Origin: Panulirus ornatus
Lineage: Eukaryota; Arthropoda; Malacostraca; Decapoda; Palinuridae
Length of the DNA: 64,000 bases
NCBI RefSeq assembly: GCF_036320965.1
Contig: NC_092264.1
Location: 20,481,883-20,545,882 of the forward strand
Reading direction: 5' to 3'
The number at the start of each line of letters is the position of its first letter. Position 1 is the stretch's first letter. The position numbers and the translations under genes are program-made. This document shows positions 41,716-52,804 of the stretch, in pieces. The notes below the pieces were generated by a model. It was not told where the DNA came from. It searched no databases and worked only from the letters and a program-made list of their open reading frames with translations.

Positions 41716-43977
41716 TTTTTTTTTTTATACTTTGTCGCTGTCTCCCGCGTTTGCGAGGTAGCGCAAGGAAACAGACGAAAGAAATGGCCCAACCCCCTCC
41801 CATACACATATATATACATACGTACACACACGCAAATATACATACCTACACAGCTTTCCATGGTTTACCCCAGACGCTTCACATGCCCTGCTTCAATCCA
41901 CTGACAGCACGTCAACCCCGGTATACCACATCGATCCAATTCACTCTATTCCTTGCCCTCCTTTCACCCTCCTGCATGTTCAGGCCCCGATCACACAAAA
42001 TCTTTATCACTCCATCTTTCCACCTCCAATTTGGTCTCCCTCTTCTTGTTCCCTCCACCTCCGACACATATATCCTCTTGGTCAATCTTTCCTCACTCAT
42101 CCTCTCCATGTGCCCAAACCACTTCAAAACACCCTCTTCTGCTCTCTCAACCATGCTCTTTTTATTTCCACACATCTCTCTTACCCTTACGTTACTCACT
42201 CGATCAAACCACCTCACACCACACATTGTCCTCAAACATCTCATTTCCAGCACATCCATCCTCCTGCGCACCACTCTATCCATACCCCACGCCTCGCAAC
42301 CATACAACATTGTTGGAACCACTATTCCTTCAAACATACCCATTTTTGCTTTCCAAGATAATGTTCTCGACTTCCACACATTCTTCAAGGCTCCCAGGAT
42401 TTTCGCCCCCTCCCCCACCCTATGATCCACTTCCGTTTCCATGGTTCCATCCGCTGCCAGATCCACTCCCAGATATCTAAAACACTTCACTTCCTCCAGT
42501 TTTTCTCCATTCAAACTCACCTCCCAATTGACTTGACCCTCAACCCTACTGTACCTAATAACCTTGCTCTTATTCACATTTACTCTTAACTTTCTTCTTC
42601 CACACACTTTTCCAAACTCAGTCACCAGCTTCTGCAGTTTCTCACATGAATCAGCCACCAGCGCTGTATCATCAGCGAACAACAACTGACTCACTTCCCA
42701 AGCTCTCTCATCCCCAACAGACTTCATACTTGCCCCTCTTTCCAAAACTCTTGCATTCACCTCCCTAACAACCCCATCCATAAACAAATTAAACAACCAT
42801 GGAGACATCACACACCCCTGCCGCAAACCTACATTCACTGAGAACCAATCACTTTCCTCTCTTCCTACACGTACACATGCCTTACATCCTCGATAAAAAC
42901 TTTTCACTGCTTCTAACAACTTTCCTCCCACACCATATATTCTTAATACCTTCCACAGAGCATCTCTATCAACTCTATCGTATGCCTTCTCCAGATCCAT
43001 AAATGCTACATACAAATCCATTTGCTTTTCTAAGTATTTCTCACATACATTCTTCAAAGCAAACACCTGATCCACACATCCTCTACCACTTCTGAAACCA
43101 CACTGCTCTTCCCCAATCTGATGCTCTGTACATGCCTTCACCCTATCAATCAATACTCTCCCATATAATTTACCAGGAATACTCAACAAACTTATACCTC
43201 TGTAATTTGAGCACTCACTCTTATCCCCTTTGCCTTTGTACAATGGCACTATGCACGCATTCCGCCAATCCTCAGGCACCTCACCATGAGTCATACATAC
43301 ATTAAATAACCTTACCAACCAGTCAACAATACAGTCACCCCCTTTTTTAATAAATTCCACTGCAATACCATCCAAACCTGCTGCCTTGCCGGCTTTCATC
43401 TTCCGCAAAGCTTTCACTACCTCTTCTCTGTTTACCAAATCATTTTCCCTAACCCTCTCACTTTGCACACCACCTCGACCAAAACACCCTATATCTGCCA
43501 CTCTATCATCAAACACATTCAACAAACCTTCAAAATACTCACTCCATCTCCTTCTCACATCACCACTACTTGTTATCACCTCCCCACTTGCGCCCTTCAC
43601 CGAAGTTCCCATTTGCTCCCTTGTCTTACGCACTTTATTTACCTCCTTCCAGAACATCTTTTTATTCTCCCTAAAATTTAATGATACTCTCTCACCCCAA
43701 CTCTCATTTGCCCTTTTTTTCACCTCTTGCACCTTTCTCTTGACCTCCTGTCTCTTTCTTTTATACATCTCCCACTCAATTGCATTTTTTCCATGCAAAA
43801 ATTTTCCAAATGCCTCACACTTCTCTTTCACTAATACTCTTACTTCTTCATCCCACCACTCACTACCCTTTCTAATCAACCCACCTCCCACTCTTCTCAT
43901 GCCACAAGCATCTTTTGCGCAATCCATCACTGATTCCATAAATACATCTCATTCCTCCCCCACTCCCCTTACTTCCA
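41716..43977 (-). mobile_element. RTE-type LINE copy P, young, sense part of a 5'-inverted insertion
   Basis: The short 3' UTR begins with the poly-T tail and hairpin at 41716-41770. The open frame 43939-41912 follows and similarity continues to 43977, just upstream of WDVF..SVMDCAKDACGMRRV. There the orientation flips: the next 366 bp (43978-44343) are the adjoining upstream segment in reverse orientation. The far end lies at the large (TA)n. It belongs to the young subfamily (KILCDRG), with private changes shared only with copy N. Confidence 0.95.
41912..43939 (-). CDS. LINE linker, RT and C-terminal domain, ORF of copy P
   Basis: The longest open frame in the window (675 codons) covers the linker after the endonuclease (CGMRRVGGGLIRKGSEWWDE), the basic helix EMYKRKRQEVKRKVQEVKK, RT motif A (Asp at residue 315), motif B GLRQGC (from 371) and [11 protein letters not shown] (from 421). 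The C-terminal GHMERM segment lacks one Arg (GTRRGRPNW). The start Met is internal to the family's ORF; upstream the element is inverted, so no full protein can be made. The RT catalytic residues visible are intact. Confidence 0.85.
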   Translation of the reverse strand: MESVMDCAKDACGMRRVGGGLIRKGSEWWDEEVRVLVKEKCEAFGKFLHGKNAIEWEMYKRKRQEVKRKVQEVKKRANESWGERVSLNFRENKKMFWKEVNKVRKTREQMGTSVKGASGEVITSSGDVRRRWSEYFEGLLNVFDDRVADIGCFGRGGVQSERVRENDLVNREEVVKALRKMKAGKAAGLDGIAVEFIKKGGDCIVDWLVRLFNVCMTHGEVPEDWRNACIVPLYKGKGDKSECSNYRGISLLSIPGKLYGRVLIDRVKACTEHQIGEEQCGFRSGRGCVDQVFALKNVCEKYLEKQMDLYVAFMDLEKAYDRVDRDALWKVLRIYGVGGKLLEAVKSFYRGCKACVRVGREESDWFSVNVGLRQGCVMSPWLFNLFMDGVVREVNARVLERGASMKSVGDERAWEVSQLLFADDTALVADSCEKLQKLVTEFGKVCGRRKLRVNVNKSKVIRYSRVEGQVNWEVSLNGEKLEEVKCFRYLGVDLAADGTMETEVDHRVGEGAKILGALKNVWKSRTLSWKAKMGMFEGIVVPTMLYGCEAWGMDRVVRRRMDVLEMRCLRTMCGVRWFDRVSNVRVREMCGNKKSMVERAEEGVLKWFGHMERMSEERLTKRIYVSEVEGTRRGRPNWRWKDGVIKILCDRGLNMQEGERRARNRVNWIDVVYRG

Positions 43978-44338
43978 TTGTAGATTTATGTGCTGAAAAA
44001 GGACTGATGATTGGGAATACCTGGTTTAAAAAGCGAGATATACATAAGTATACTTATGTAAGTAGGAGAGATGGCCAGAGAGCGTTATTGGATTACGTGT
44101 TAATTGACAGGCGTGCGAAAGAGAGACTTTTGGATGTTAATGTGCTGAGGTGCAACTGGAGGGATGTCTGATCATTATCTTGTGCAGGCTAAGGTGAAGA
44201 TTTGTATGGGTTTTCAGAAAAGAAGAGTGAATGTTGGGGTGAAGAGGGTGGTGAGAGTAAGTGAGCTTGAGAAGGAGACCTGTGTGAGGAAGTACCAGGA
44301 GAGACTGAGTACAGAATGGAAAAAGGTGAGAAAAATGG

Positions 44339-44343
<5 letters not shown>
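43978..44343 (+). mobile_element. inverted 5' segment of LINE copy P (endonuclease C-terminal part)
   Basis: The plus-strand segment reads VDLCAEKGLMIGNTWFKKRD, then SRRDGQRALLDYVLIDRRAKE, MSDHYLVQAKVKICMGF and KETCVRKYQERLS, the part of the endonuclease ending with the SDH box. A one-base loss after LRC breaks the frame before MSDH. Its right end (GAGAAAAATGGA) and the start of the sense part (CAATGGAAGTAAGG in sense) are adjacent positions in the consensus. This is the geometry of a twin-priming inversion. Confidence 0.9.

Positions 44344-44412
<69 letters not shown>
44342..44412. repeat. (TA)n microsatellite between head-to-head LINE copies
   Basis: About 35 TA units separate the 5' ends of copy P (left) and copy Q (right), both of which carry 5' inversions. 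Confidence 0.95.
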
Positions 44413-44415
<3 letters not shown>

Positions 44416-46157
44416 GCAGTTTCTCACATGAATCAGCCACCAGGGCTGTATCATCAGCGAACAACAACTGACTCACTTCCCACGCTCTCTCATCCCAAAC
44501 AGACTTCATACTTGCCCCTCTTTCCAAAACTCTTGCATTCACCTCCCTAAAACCCCATCCATAAACAAATTAAACAACCACGGAGACATCACACACCCCT
44601 GCCGCAAACCTACATTCACTGAGAACCAATCACTTTCCTCTCTTCCTACACGTACACATGCCTTACATCCTCGATAAAAACTTTTCACTGCTTCTAACAA
44701 CTTGCCTCCCACACCATATATTCTTAATACCTTCCACAGAGCATCTCTATCAACTCTATCATATGCCTTCTCCAGATCCATAAATGCTACATACAAATCC
44801 ATTTGCTTTTCTAAGTATTTCTCACATACATTCTTCAAAGCAAACACCTGATCCACACATCCTCTACCACTTCTGAAACCACACTGCTCTTCCCCAATCT
44901 GATGCTCTGTACATGCTTTCACCCTCTCAATCAATATCCTCCCATATAATTTACCAGGAATACTCAACAAACTTATACCTCTGTAATTTGAGCACTCACT
45001 CTTATCCCCTTTGCCTTTGTACAATGGCACTATGCACGCATTCCGCCAATCCTCAGGCACCTCACCATGAGTCATACATACATTAAATAACCTTACCAAC
45101 CAGTCAACAATACAGTCACCCCCTTTTTTAATAAATTCCACTGCAATACCATCCAAACCTGCTGCCTTGCCGGCTTTCATCTTCCGCAAAGCTTTTACTA
45201 CCTCTTCTCTGTTTACCAAATCACTTTCCCTAACCCTCGCACTTTGCACACCACCTCGACCAAAACACCCTATATCTGCCACTCTATCATCAAACACATT
45301 CAACAAACCTTCAAAATACTCACTCCATCTCCTTCTCACATCACCACTACTTGTTATCACCTCCCCATTTACGCCCTTCACTGAAGTTCCCATTTGCTCC
45401 CTTGTCTTACGCACTTTATTTACCTCCTTCCAGAACATCTTTTTATTCTCCCTAAAATTTAATGATACTCTCTCACCCCAACTCTCATTTGCCCTTTTTT
45501 TCACCTCTTGTACCTTTCTCTTGACCTCCTGTCTCTTTCTTTTATACATCTCCCACTCAATTGCATTTTTTCCCTGCAAAAATCGTCCAAATCCCCCCCC
45601 CCTCTCTTCTCTTTCACTAATACTCTTACTTCTTCATCCCACCACTCACTACCCTTTCTAATCAACCCACCTCCCACTCTTCTCATGCCACAAGCATCTT
45701 TTGCGCAATCCATCACTGATTCCCTAAATACATCCCATTCCTCCCCCACTCCCCTTACTTCCATTGTTCTCACCTTTTTCCATTCTGTACTCAGTCTCTC
45801 CTGGTACTTCCTCACACAAGTCTCCTTCGCAAGCTCACTTACTCTCACCACCCTCTTCACCCCAACATTCACTCTACTTTTCTGAAAACCCATACAAATC
45901 TTCACCTTAGCCTCCACAAGATAATGATCAGACATCCCTCCAGTTGCACCTCTCAGCACACTAACATCCAAAAGTCTCTCTTTCGCACGCCTGTCAATTA
46001 ACACGTAATTCAATAACGCTCTCTGGCCATCTCTCCTACTTACATAAGTATACTTATGTATATCTCGCTTTTTAAACCAGGTATTCCCAATCATCAGTCC
46101 TTTTTCAGCGCATAAATCTACAAGCTCTTCACCATTTCCATTTACAACACTGAACAC
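44413..46157 (-). mobile_element. inverted 5' segment of LINE copy Q
   Basis: The minus-strand segment spans the family consensus from the FADD box ([16 protein letters not shown] at the left end) back to the endonuclease (FSVVNGNGEELVDLCAEKGL at the right end). Frames 45579-44539 (linker plus RT to LFNLFMDGV) and 46229-45501 (endonuclease C-terminal half with MSDHYLVEAKVKICMGFQ) hold most of it. A run of extra C at 45594-45602 and a lost G in the GVVRE region break the frame. It belongs to the plus-strand insertion that continues at 46158. Confidence 0.9.
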
Positions 46158-47056
46158 TGAGTTTGGTAAAGTGTGTGAAAGAAGAAAATTAAGAGTAAAT
46201 GTGAATAAGAGCAAGGTTATTAGGTACATTAGGGTTGAGGGTCAAGTCAATTGGGAGGTGAGTTTGAATGGAGAAAAACTGGAGGAAGTGAAGTGTTTTA
46301 GATATCTGGGAGTGGATCTGGCAGCAAATGGAACCATGGAAGCGGAAGTGGATCATAGGGTGGGGGAGGGGGCGAAAATTCTGCCTTGAAGAATGTGTGG
46401 AAGTCGAGAACATTATCTCGGAAAGCAAAAATGGGTATGTTTGAAGGAATAGTGGTTCCAACAATGTTGTATGGTTGCGAGGCGTGGGCTATGGATAGAG
46501 ATGTGCGCAGGAGGATGGATGTGCTGGAAATGAGATGTTTGAGGACAATGTGTGGTGTGAGGTGGTTTGATCGAGTAAGTAACGTAAGGGTAAAAGAGAT
46601 GTGTGGAAATAAAAAGAGCATGGTTGAGAGAGCAGAAGAGGGTGTTTTGAAATGGTTTGGGCACATGGAGAGAATGAGTGAGGAAAGATTGACCAAGAGG
46701 ATATATGTGTCGGAGGTGGAGGGAACGAAGAGAAGAGGGAGACCAAATTGGAGGTGGAAAGATGGAGTGAAAAAGATTTTGTGTGATCGGGGCCTGAACA
46801 TGCAGGAGGGTGAAAGGAGGGCAAGGAATAGAGTGAATTGGAGCGATGTCGTATACCGGGGTTGATGTGCTGTCAGTGGATTGAATCAGGGCATGTGAAG
46901 CGTCTGGGGTAAACCATGGAAAGCTGTGTAGGTATGTATATTTGCGTGTGTGGACGTATGTATATACATGTGTATGGGGGTGGGTTGGGCCATTTCTTTC
47001 GTCTGTTTCCTTGCGCTACCTCACAAACGCGGGAGACAGCGAAAAAAAAAAAAAAA
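46158..47056 (+). mobile_element. RTE-type LINE copy Q, sense part of a 5'-inverted insertion
   Basis: It continues from TGAGTTTGGTAAAG, about ten bases downstream of where the inverted segment starts in the consensus (CTGCAGA..). It runs through the C-terminal region (frames 46171-46389 and 46386-46865, separated by a small deletion at GILP/LKNVW), the short 3' UTR, the hairpin and a 15-A tail at 47042-47056. Confidence 0.9.

Positions 47057-47135
<79 letters not shown>
47057..47135. repeat. (TA)n at the Q-R junction
   Basis: About 39 TA units (one TG variant near the start) lie between the poly-A tail of copy Q and the truncated start of copy R. Confidence 0.95.
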
Positions 47136-47140
<5 letters not shown>

Positions 47141-48211
47141 TAATTTGTTTATGGATGGGGTTGTTAGGGAGGTGAATGCAAGAGTTTTGGAAAGAGGGGC
47201 AAGTATGAAGTCTGTTGGGGATGAGAGAGCTTGGGAAGTGAGTCAGTTGTTGTTCACTGATGATACAGCGCTGGTGGCTGATTCATGTGAGAAACTGCAG
47301 AAGCTGGTGACTGAGTTTGGTAAAGTGTGTGAAAGAAGAAAGTTAAGAGTAAATGTGAATAAGAGCAAGGTTATTAGGTACAATAGGGTTGAGGGTGAAG
47401 TCAATTGGGAGGTGAGTTTGAATGGAGAAAAACTGGAGGAAGTAAAGTGTTTTAGATATCTGGGAGTGGATCTGGCAGCAGATGGAACCATGGAAGCTGA
47501 AGTGGATCATAGGGTGGGGGAGGGGGCAAAAATTCTGGAAGCCTTGAAGAATGTGTGGAAGTCGAGAACATTATCTCGGAGCAAAAATGGGTATGTTTGA
47601 AGGAATAGTGGTTCCAACAATGTTGTATGGTTGCGAGGCGTGGGCTATGAATAGAGTTGTGCGCAGGAGGATGGATGTGCTGGAAATGAGATGTTTGAGG
47701 ACAATGTGTGGTGTGAGGTGGTTTGATCGAGTAAGTAACGTAAGGGTAAAAGAGATGTGTGGAAATAAAAAGAGCGTGGTTGAGAGAGCAGAAGTGGGTG
47801 TTTTGAAATGGTTTGGGCACATGGAGAGAATGAGTGAGGAAAGATTGACCAAGAGGATATATGTGTCGGAGGTGGAGGGAACGAGGAGAAGTGGGAGACC
47901 AAATTGGAGGTGGAAAGATGGAGTGAAAAAGATTTTGTGTGATCGGTGCCTGAACATGCAGGAGGGTGAAAGGAGGGCAAGAAATAGAGTGAATTGGATC
48001 GATGTGGTATACCGGGGTTGACGTGCTGTCAGTGGATTGAATCAGGGCATGTGAAGCGTCTGGGGTAAACCATGGAAAGCTGTGTAGGTATGTATATTTG
48101 CGTGTGTGGACGTCTATGTATATACATGTGTATGGGGGTGGGTTGGGCCATTTTTTTTCGTCTGTTTCCTTGCGTTACCTCGCAAACGCGGGAGACAGCG
48201 AAAAAAAAAAA
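47136..48211 (+). mobile_element. RTE-type LINE copy R, young, 5'-truncated
   Basis: It starts at TTGTTTAATTTGTTTATGG (LFNLFMDG of the RT) directly after the (TA)n. The box reads [13 protein letters not shown], so the Ala of FADD is Thr. Two bases lost at 47580 (CGGAGCAAAAATGG) shift the frame between 46950-47600 and 47551-48021. The C-terminus reads RRSGRPNW with CDRCLNMQ. The short 3' UTR ends in the hairpin and an 11-A tail. Confidence 0.9.
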
Positions 48212-48212
48212 C

Positions 48213-48231
48213 ATATATATATATATATATA
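48213..48231. repeat. (TA)n at the R-S junction
   Basis: About nine TA units lie between the poly-A tail of copy R and the truncated start of copy S. Confidence 0.9.
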
Positions 48232-51214
48232 TGTTAGTGGTTTTGATGCACAAGACCGGGTTATAGTGATGGGTGAATTGAATGCAAAGGTGAGTAATGT
48301 GGCAGTTGAGGGAATAATTGGTATACATGGGGTGTTCAGTGTTGTAAATGGAAATAGTGAAGAGCTTGTAGATTTATGTGCTGAAAAGGGACTGGTGATT
48401 GGGAATACCTGGTTTAAAAAGAGAGATATACATAAGTATACATATGTAAGTAGGAGAGATGGACAGAAAGTGTTATTGGATTATGTGTTAATTGATAGGC
48501 GTGCGAAAGAGAGACTTTTGGATGTTAATGTGCTGAGAGGTGCAACTAGGGGGATGTCTGATCATTATCTTGTGGAAGCGAAGGTGAAGATTTGCAGAGG
48601 TTTTCAGAAAAGAAGATAGAATGTTGGGGTGAAGAGAATGGTGAGAGTAAGTGAACTTGCGAAGGAGACTTGTGTGAAGAAATACCAGGAGAGACTGAGT
48701 ACAGAAAGGAAAAAGGTGAGAACAAAGGACGTAAGGGGAGTGGGGGAGGAATGGGATGTATTTAGGGAAGCAGTGATGGCATGCAAAAGATGCTTGTGGC
48801 ATGAGAAGCGTGGGAGGTGGGTTGATTAGAAAGGGTAGTGAGTGGTGGGATGAAGAAGTAAGATTATTAGTGAAAGAGAAGAGAGAGGCATTTGGACGAT
48901 TTTTGCAGGGGAATAATGCAAATGAGTGGGAGATGTATAAAAGAAAGAGGCAGGAGGTCAAGAGAAAGGTGCAAGAGGTGAGAAAGAGGGCAAATGAGGG
49001 ATGGGGTGAGAGAGTATCATTAAATTTTAGGGAGAATAAAAAGATGTTTTGGAAGGAGGTAAATAAAGTGCGTAAGACAAGGGAACAAATGGGAACTTCA
49101 GTGAAGGGGCTAATAGGGAGGTGATAACAAGTAGTGGTGATGTGAGAAGGAGTGAGTATTTTGAAGGTTTGTTGAATGCGTTTGATGATAGAGTGGCAGA
49201 TGTAGGGTGTTTTGGTTGAGGTGGTGTACAAAGTGAGAGGGTTAGGAAAAATGATTTGGTAAACAGAGAAGAGATAGTAAAAGCATTGCGAAAGATGAAA
49301 GCCGGCAAGGCAGCGGGTTTCGATGGTATTGCAGTGGAATTTAATAAAAAAGGGGGTGACTGTATTGTTGACTGGTTGGTTAGGTTATTCAATGTATGTA
49401 TCATTCATGGTGAGGTGCCTGAGGATTGGCGGAGTGCTTGCATAGTGCCATTGTACAAAGGCAAAGGGGATAAGAGTGAGTGCTCAAATTACAGAGGTAT
49501 AAGTCTGTTGAGTATTCCTGGGAAATTATATGGGAGGGTACTGATTGAGAGGGTGAAGGCATGTACAGAGCATCAGATTGGGGAAGAGCAGTGTGGTTTC
49601 AGAAGTGGTAGAGGATGTGTGGATCAGGTGTTTGCTTTGAAGAATGTATGTGAGAAATACTTAGAAAAGCAAATGGATTTGTATGTAGCATTTATGGATC
49701 TCGAGAAGGTATATGATAGAGTTGATAGAGATGCTCTGTGGAAGGTTATAAGAATGTGTGGTGTGGGAGGCAAATTGTCAGAAGCAGTGAAAAGATTTTA
49801 TCAAGGATGTAAGGCATGTGTACGTGTAGGAAGAGATGAAAGTGATTGGTTCTCAGTGAATGTAGGTTTGCGACAGGGGTGTATGATGTCTCCATGGTTG
49901 TTTAATTTGTTTATGGGTGGGGTTGTTAGGGAGGTGAATACAAGAGTTTTGGAAAGAGGGGCAAGTATGCAGTCTGTTGTGGATGAGAGAGCTTGGGAAG
50001 TGAGTCAGTTGTTGTTCGCTGATGATACAGCGCTGGTGGCTGATTCATGTGAGAAACTACAGAAGCTGGTGACTGAGTTTGGTAAAGTGTGTGAAAGAAG
50101 AAAGTTGAGTAAATGTGAATAAGAGCATGGTTATTAGGTACAGTAGGGTTGAGGGTCTAGTCAATTGGGAGGTAAGTTTGAATGGAGAAAAACTGGAGGA
50201 AGTGAAGTGTTTTAGATATCTGGGAGTGGATTTGGCAGTAGATGGAACCATGGAAGTGGAAGTGAATCATAGGGTGGGGGAGGAAGCAAAAATTCTGGGA
50301 GCCTTGAAGAATGTGTGGAAGTTGAGAACATTATCTTGGAAAGCAAAAATGGGTATGTTTGAAGGAATAGTGGTTCCAACAATGTTGTATGGTTGCGAGG
50401 CATGGGCTATGGATAGAGTTGTGTGGAGGAGGGTGGATGTGCTGGAAATGAGATGTTTGAGGACAATATGTGGTGTGAGGTGGTTTGATCGAGTAAGTAA
50501 TAATAGGGTAAGAGAGATGTGTGGTAACAAAAACAGTGTGGTTGAGAGAGCAGAAGAAGGTGTTTTGAAATGGTTTGGTCATATGGAGAGAATGAGTGAG
50601 GAAAGATTGACCAAGAGGATATATATGTCAGAGATGGAAGGAACGAGGAGAAGTGGGAGACCAAATTGGAGGTGGAAAGAGGGAGTGAAAAAGATTTTGA
50701 GTGATCGGGGCCTGAACATGCAGGAGGGTGAAAGGCGGGCAAGGAATAGAGTGAATTGGATCGATGTGGTATACCGGGGTTGACGTGCTGTCAGTGGATT
50801 GAATCAGGGCATGTGAAGCGTCTGGGGTAAACCATGGAAAGTTGTGTGGGGCCTGGATGTGGAAAGGGAGCTGTGGTTTCGGGCATTATTGCATGACAGC
50901 TGGAGACTGAGTGTGAACGAATGGGGCCTTTGTTATCTTTTCCTAGCGCTACCTTGCACACATAAGGGGGGAGGGGGATGGTATTCCATGTGTGGCGAGG
51001 TGGCGATGGGAATGAATAAAGGCAGACAGTGTGAATTGTGTGCATGGGTATATATGTATGTGTCTGTGTGTGTATATATATGTGTACATTGAGATGTATA
51101 GGTATGTATATTTGCGTGTGTGGACGTGTGTGTATATACATGTGTATGGGGGTGGGTTGGGCCATTTCTTTCGTCTGTTTCCTTGCGCTACCTCGCAAAC
51201 GCGGGAGACAGAAA

Positions 51215-51222
<8 letters not shown>
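48232..51222 (+). mobile_element. RTE-type LINE copy S, long-UTR subfamily, longest continuous copy
   Basis: It starts at TGTTAGTGGTTTTGATGC in the endonuclease and runs to its 3' tail. The endonuclease part (to 48619) has VIVMGELNAKV, where the GDLN Asp is Glu, and an intact MSDHYLVEAKV; a TAG follows at QKRR. The linker and RT lie in frames 48801-49124, 49256-50122 and 50115-50783, joined by frameshifts. RT has FMDLEKVYDRVD, GLRQGC and [11 protein letters not shown]. The long 3' UTR (50784-51210) has both hairpin motifs (CTAGCGCTACCTTGCACAC at about 50944 and CTACCTCGCAAACGCGGG at 51190). The C-terminus has KKILSDRG and RRSGRPNW. Confidence 0.95.

Positions 51223-51277
<55 letters not shown>
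51223..51277. repeat. (TA)n at the S-T junction
   Basis: About 27 TA units lie between the poly-A tail of copy S and the truncated start of copy T. Confidence 0.95.
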
Positions 51278-51281
<4 letters not shown>

Positions 51282-52752
51282 GGTATAAGTTTGTTGAGTA
51301 TTCCTGGTAAATTATATGGGAGGATATTGATTGAGAGGGTGAAGGCATGTACAGAGCATCAGATTGGGGAAGTGCAGTGTGGTTTCAGAAGTGGTAGAGG
51401 ATGTGTGGATCAGGTGTTTGCTTTGAAGAATGTATGTGAGAAATACTTAGAAAAGCAAATGGATTTGTATGTAGCATTTATGGATCTGGAGAAGGCATAT
51501 GATAGAGTTGATAGAGATGCTCTGTGGAAGGTATTAAGAATATATGGTGTGGGAGGCAAGTTGTTAGAAGCAGTGAAAAGTTTTTATCGAGGATGTAAGG
51601 CATGTGTACGTGTAGGAAGAGAGGAAAGTGATTGGTTCTCAGTGAATGTAGGTTTGCGGCAGGGGTGTGTGATGTCTCCATGGTTGTTTAATTTGTTTAT
51701 GGATGGGGTTGTTAGGGAGGTAAATGCAAGAGTCCTGGAAAGAGGGGCAAGTATGAAGTCTGTTGGGGATGAGAGAGCTTGGGAAGTGAGTCAGTTGTTG
51801 TTCGCTGATGATACAGCGCTGGTGGCTGATTCATGTGAGAAACTGCAGAAGCTGGTGACTGAGTGTGTGGAAGAAGAAAGTTAAGAGTAAATGTGAATAA
51901 GAGCAAGGTTATTAGGTACAGTAGGGTTGAGGGTCAAGTCAATTGGGAGGTGAGTTTGAATGGAGAAAAACTGGAGGAAGTGAAGTGTTTTAGATATCTG
52001 GGAGTGGATCTGTCAGCGGATGGAACCATGGAAGCGGAAGTGGATCATAGGGTGGGGGAGGGGGCGAAAATTTTGGGAGCCTTGAAAAATGTGTGGAAGT
52101 CGAGAACATTATCTCGGAAAGCAAAAATGGGTATGTTTGAAGGAATAGTGGTTCCAACAATGTTGTATGGTTGCGAGGCGTGGGCTATGGATAGAGTTGT
52201 GCGCAGGAGGATGGATGTGCTGGAAATGAGATGTTTGAGGACAATGTGTGGTGTGAGGTGGTTTGATCGAGTAAGTAACGTAAGGGTAAGAGAGATGTGT
52301 GGAAATAAAAAGAGCGTGGTTGAGAGAGCAGAAGAGGGTGTTTTGAAATGGTTTGGGCACATGGAGAGAATGAGTGAGGAAAGATTGACCAAGAGGATAT
52401 ATGTGTCGGAGGTGGAGGGAACGAGGAGAAGAGGGAGACCAAATTGGAGGTGGAAAGATGGAGTGAAAAAGATTTTGTGTGATCGGGGCCTGAACATGCA
52501 GGAGGGTGAAAGGAGGGCAAGGAATAGAGTGAATTGGAGCGATGTGGTATACAGGGGTTGACGTGCTGTCAGTGGAGTGAATCAAGGCATGTGAAGCGTC
52601 TGGGGTAAACCATGGAAAGCTGTGTAGGTATGTATATTTGCGTGTGTGGACGTGTGTATGTACATGTGTATGGGGGGGGGGTTGGGCCATTTCTTTCGTC
52701 TGTTTCCTTGCGCTACCTCGCAAACGCGGGAGACAGCGACAAAGTATAAAAA

Positions 52753-52770
<18 letters not shown>
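51278..52770 (+). mobile_element. RTE-type LINE copy T, young, 5'-truncated
   Basis: It starts at ACAGAGGTATAAGTTTG (YRGISLLS of the RT) after the (TA)n. The frame to 51884 covers motif A, GLRQGC and [11 protein letters not shown]. About ten bases are missing (TEFGKVCGR reduced to TECVEEES), and the frame 51863-52561 carries on to the C-terminus with RRRGRPNW and KILCDRG. The short 3' UTR and hairpin end in a long poly-A (52748-52770). Confidence 0.95.

Positions 52771-52799
<29 letters not shown>
52771..52799. repeat. (TA)n between copies T and U
   Basis: About 14 TA units follow the poly-A of copy T and abut the TA-rich 3' UTR of the older minus-strand copy U. Confidence 0.9.

Positions 52800-52804
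<5 letters not shown>

Noticed and set aside
42799..43002. A 67-codon frame (METSHTPAANLHSLRTNHFP...) antisense to the RT, repeated in many copies
   Set aside because: It lies exactly opposite conserved RT motif B and is preserved only because the sense protein is. It has no start context or independent conservation.
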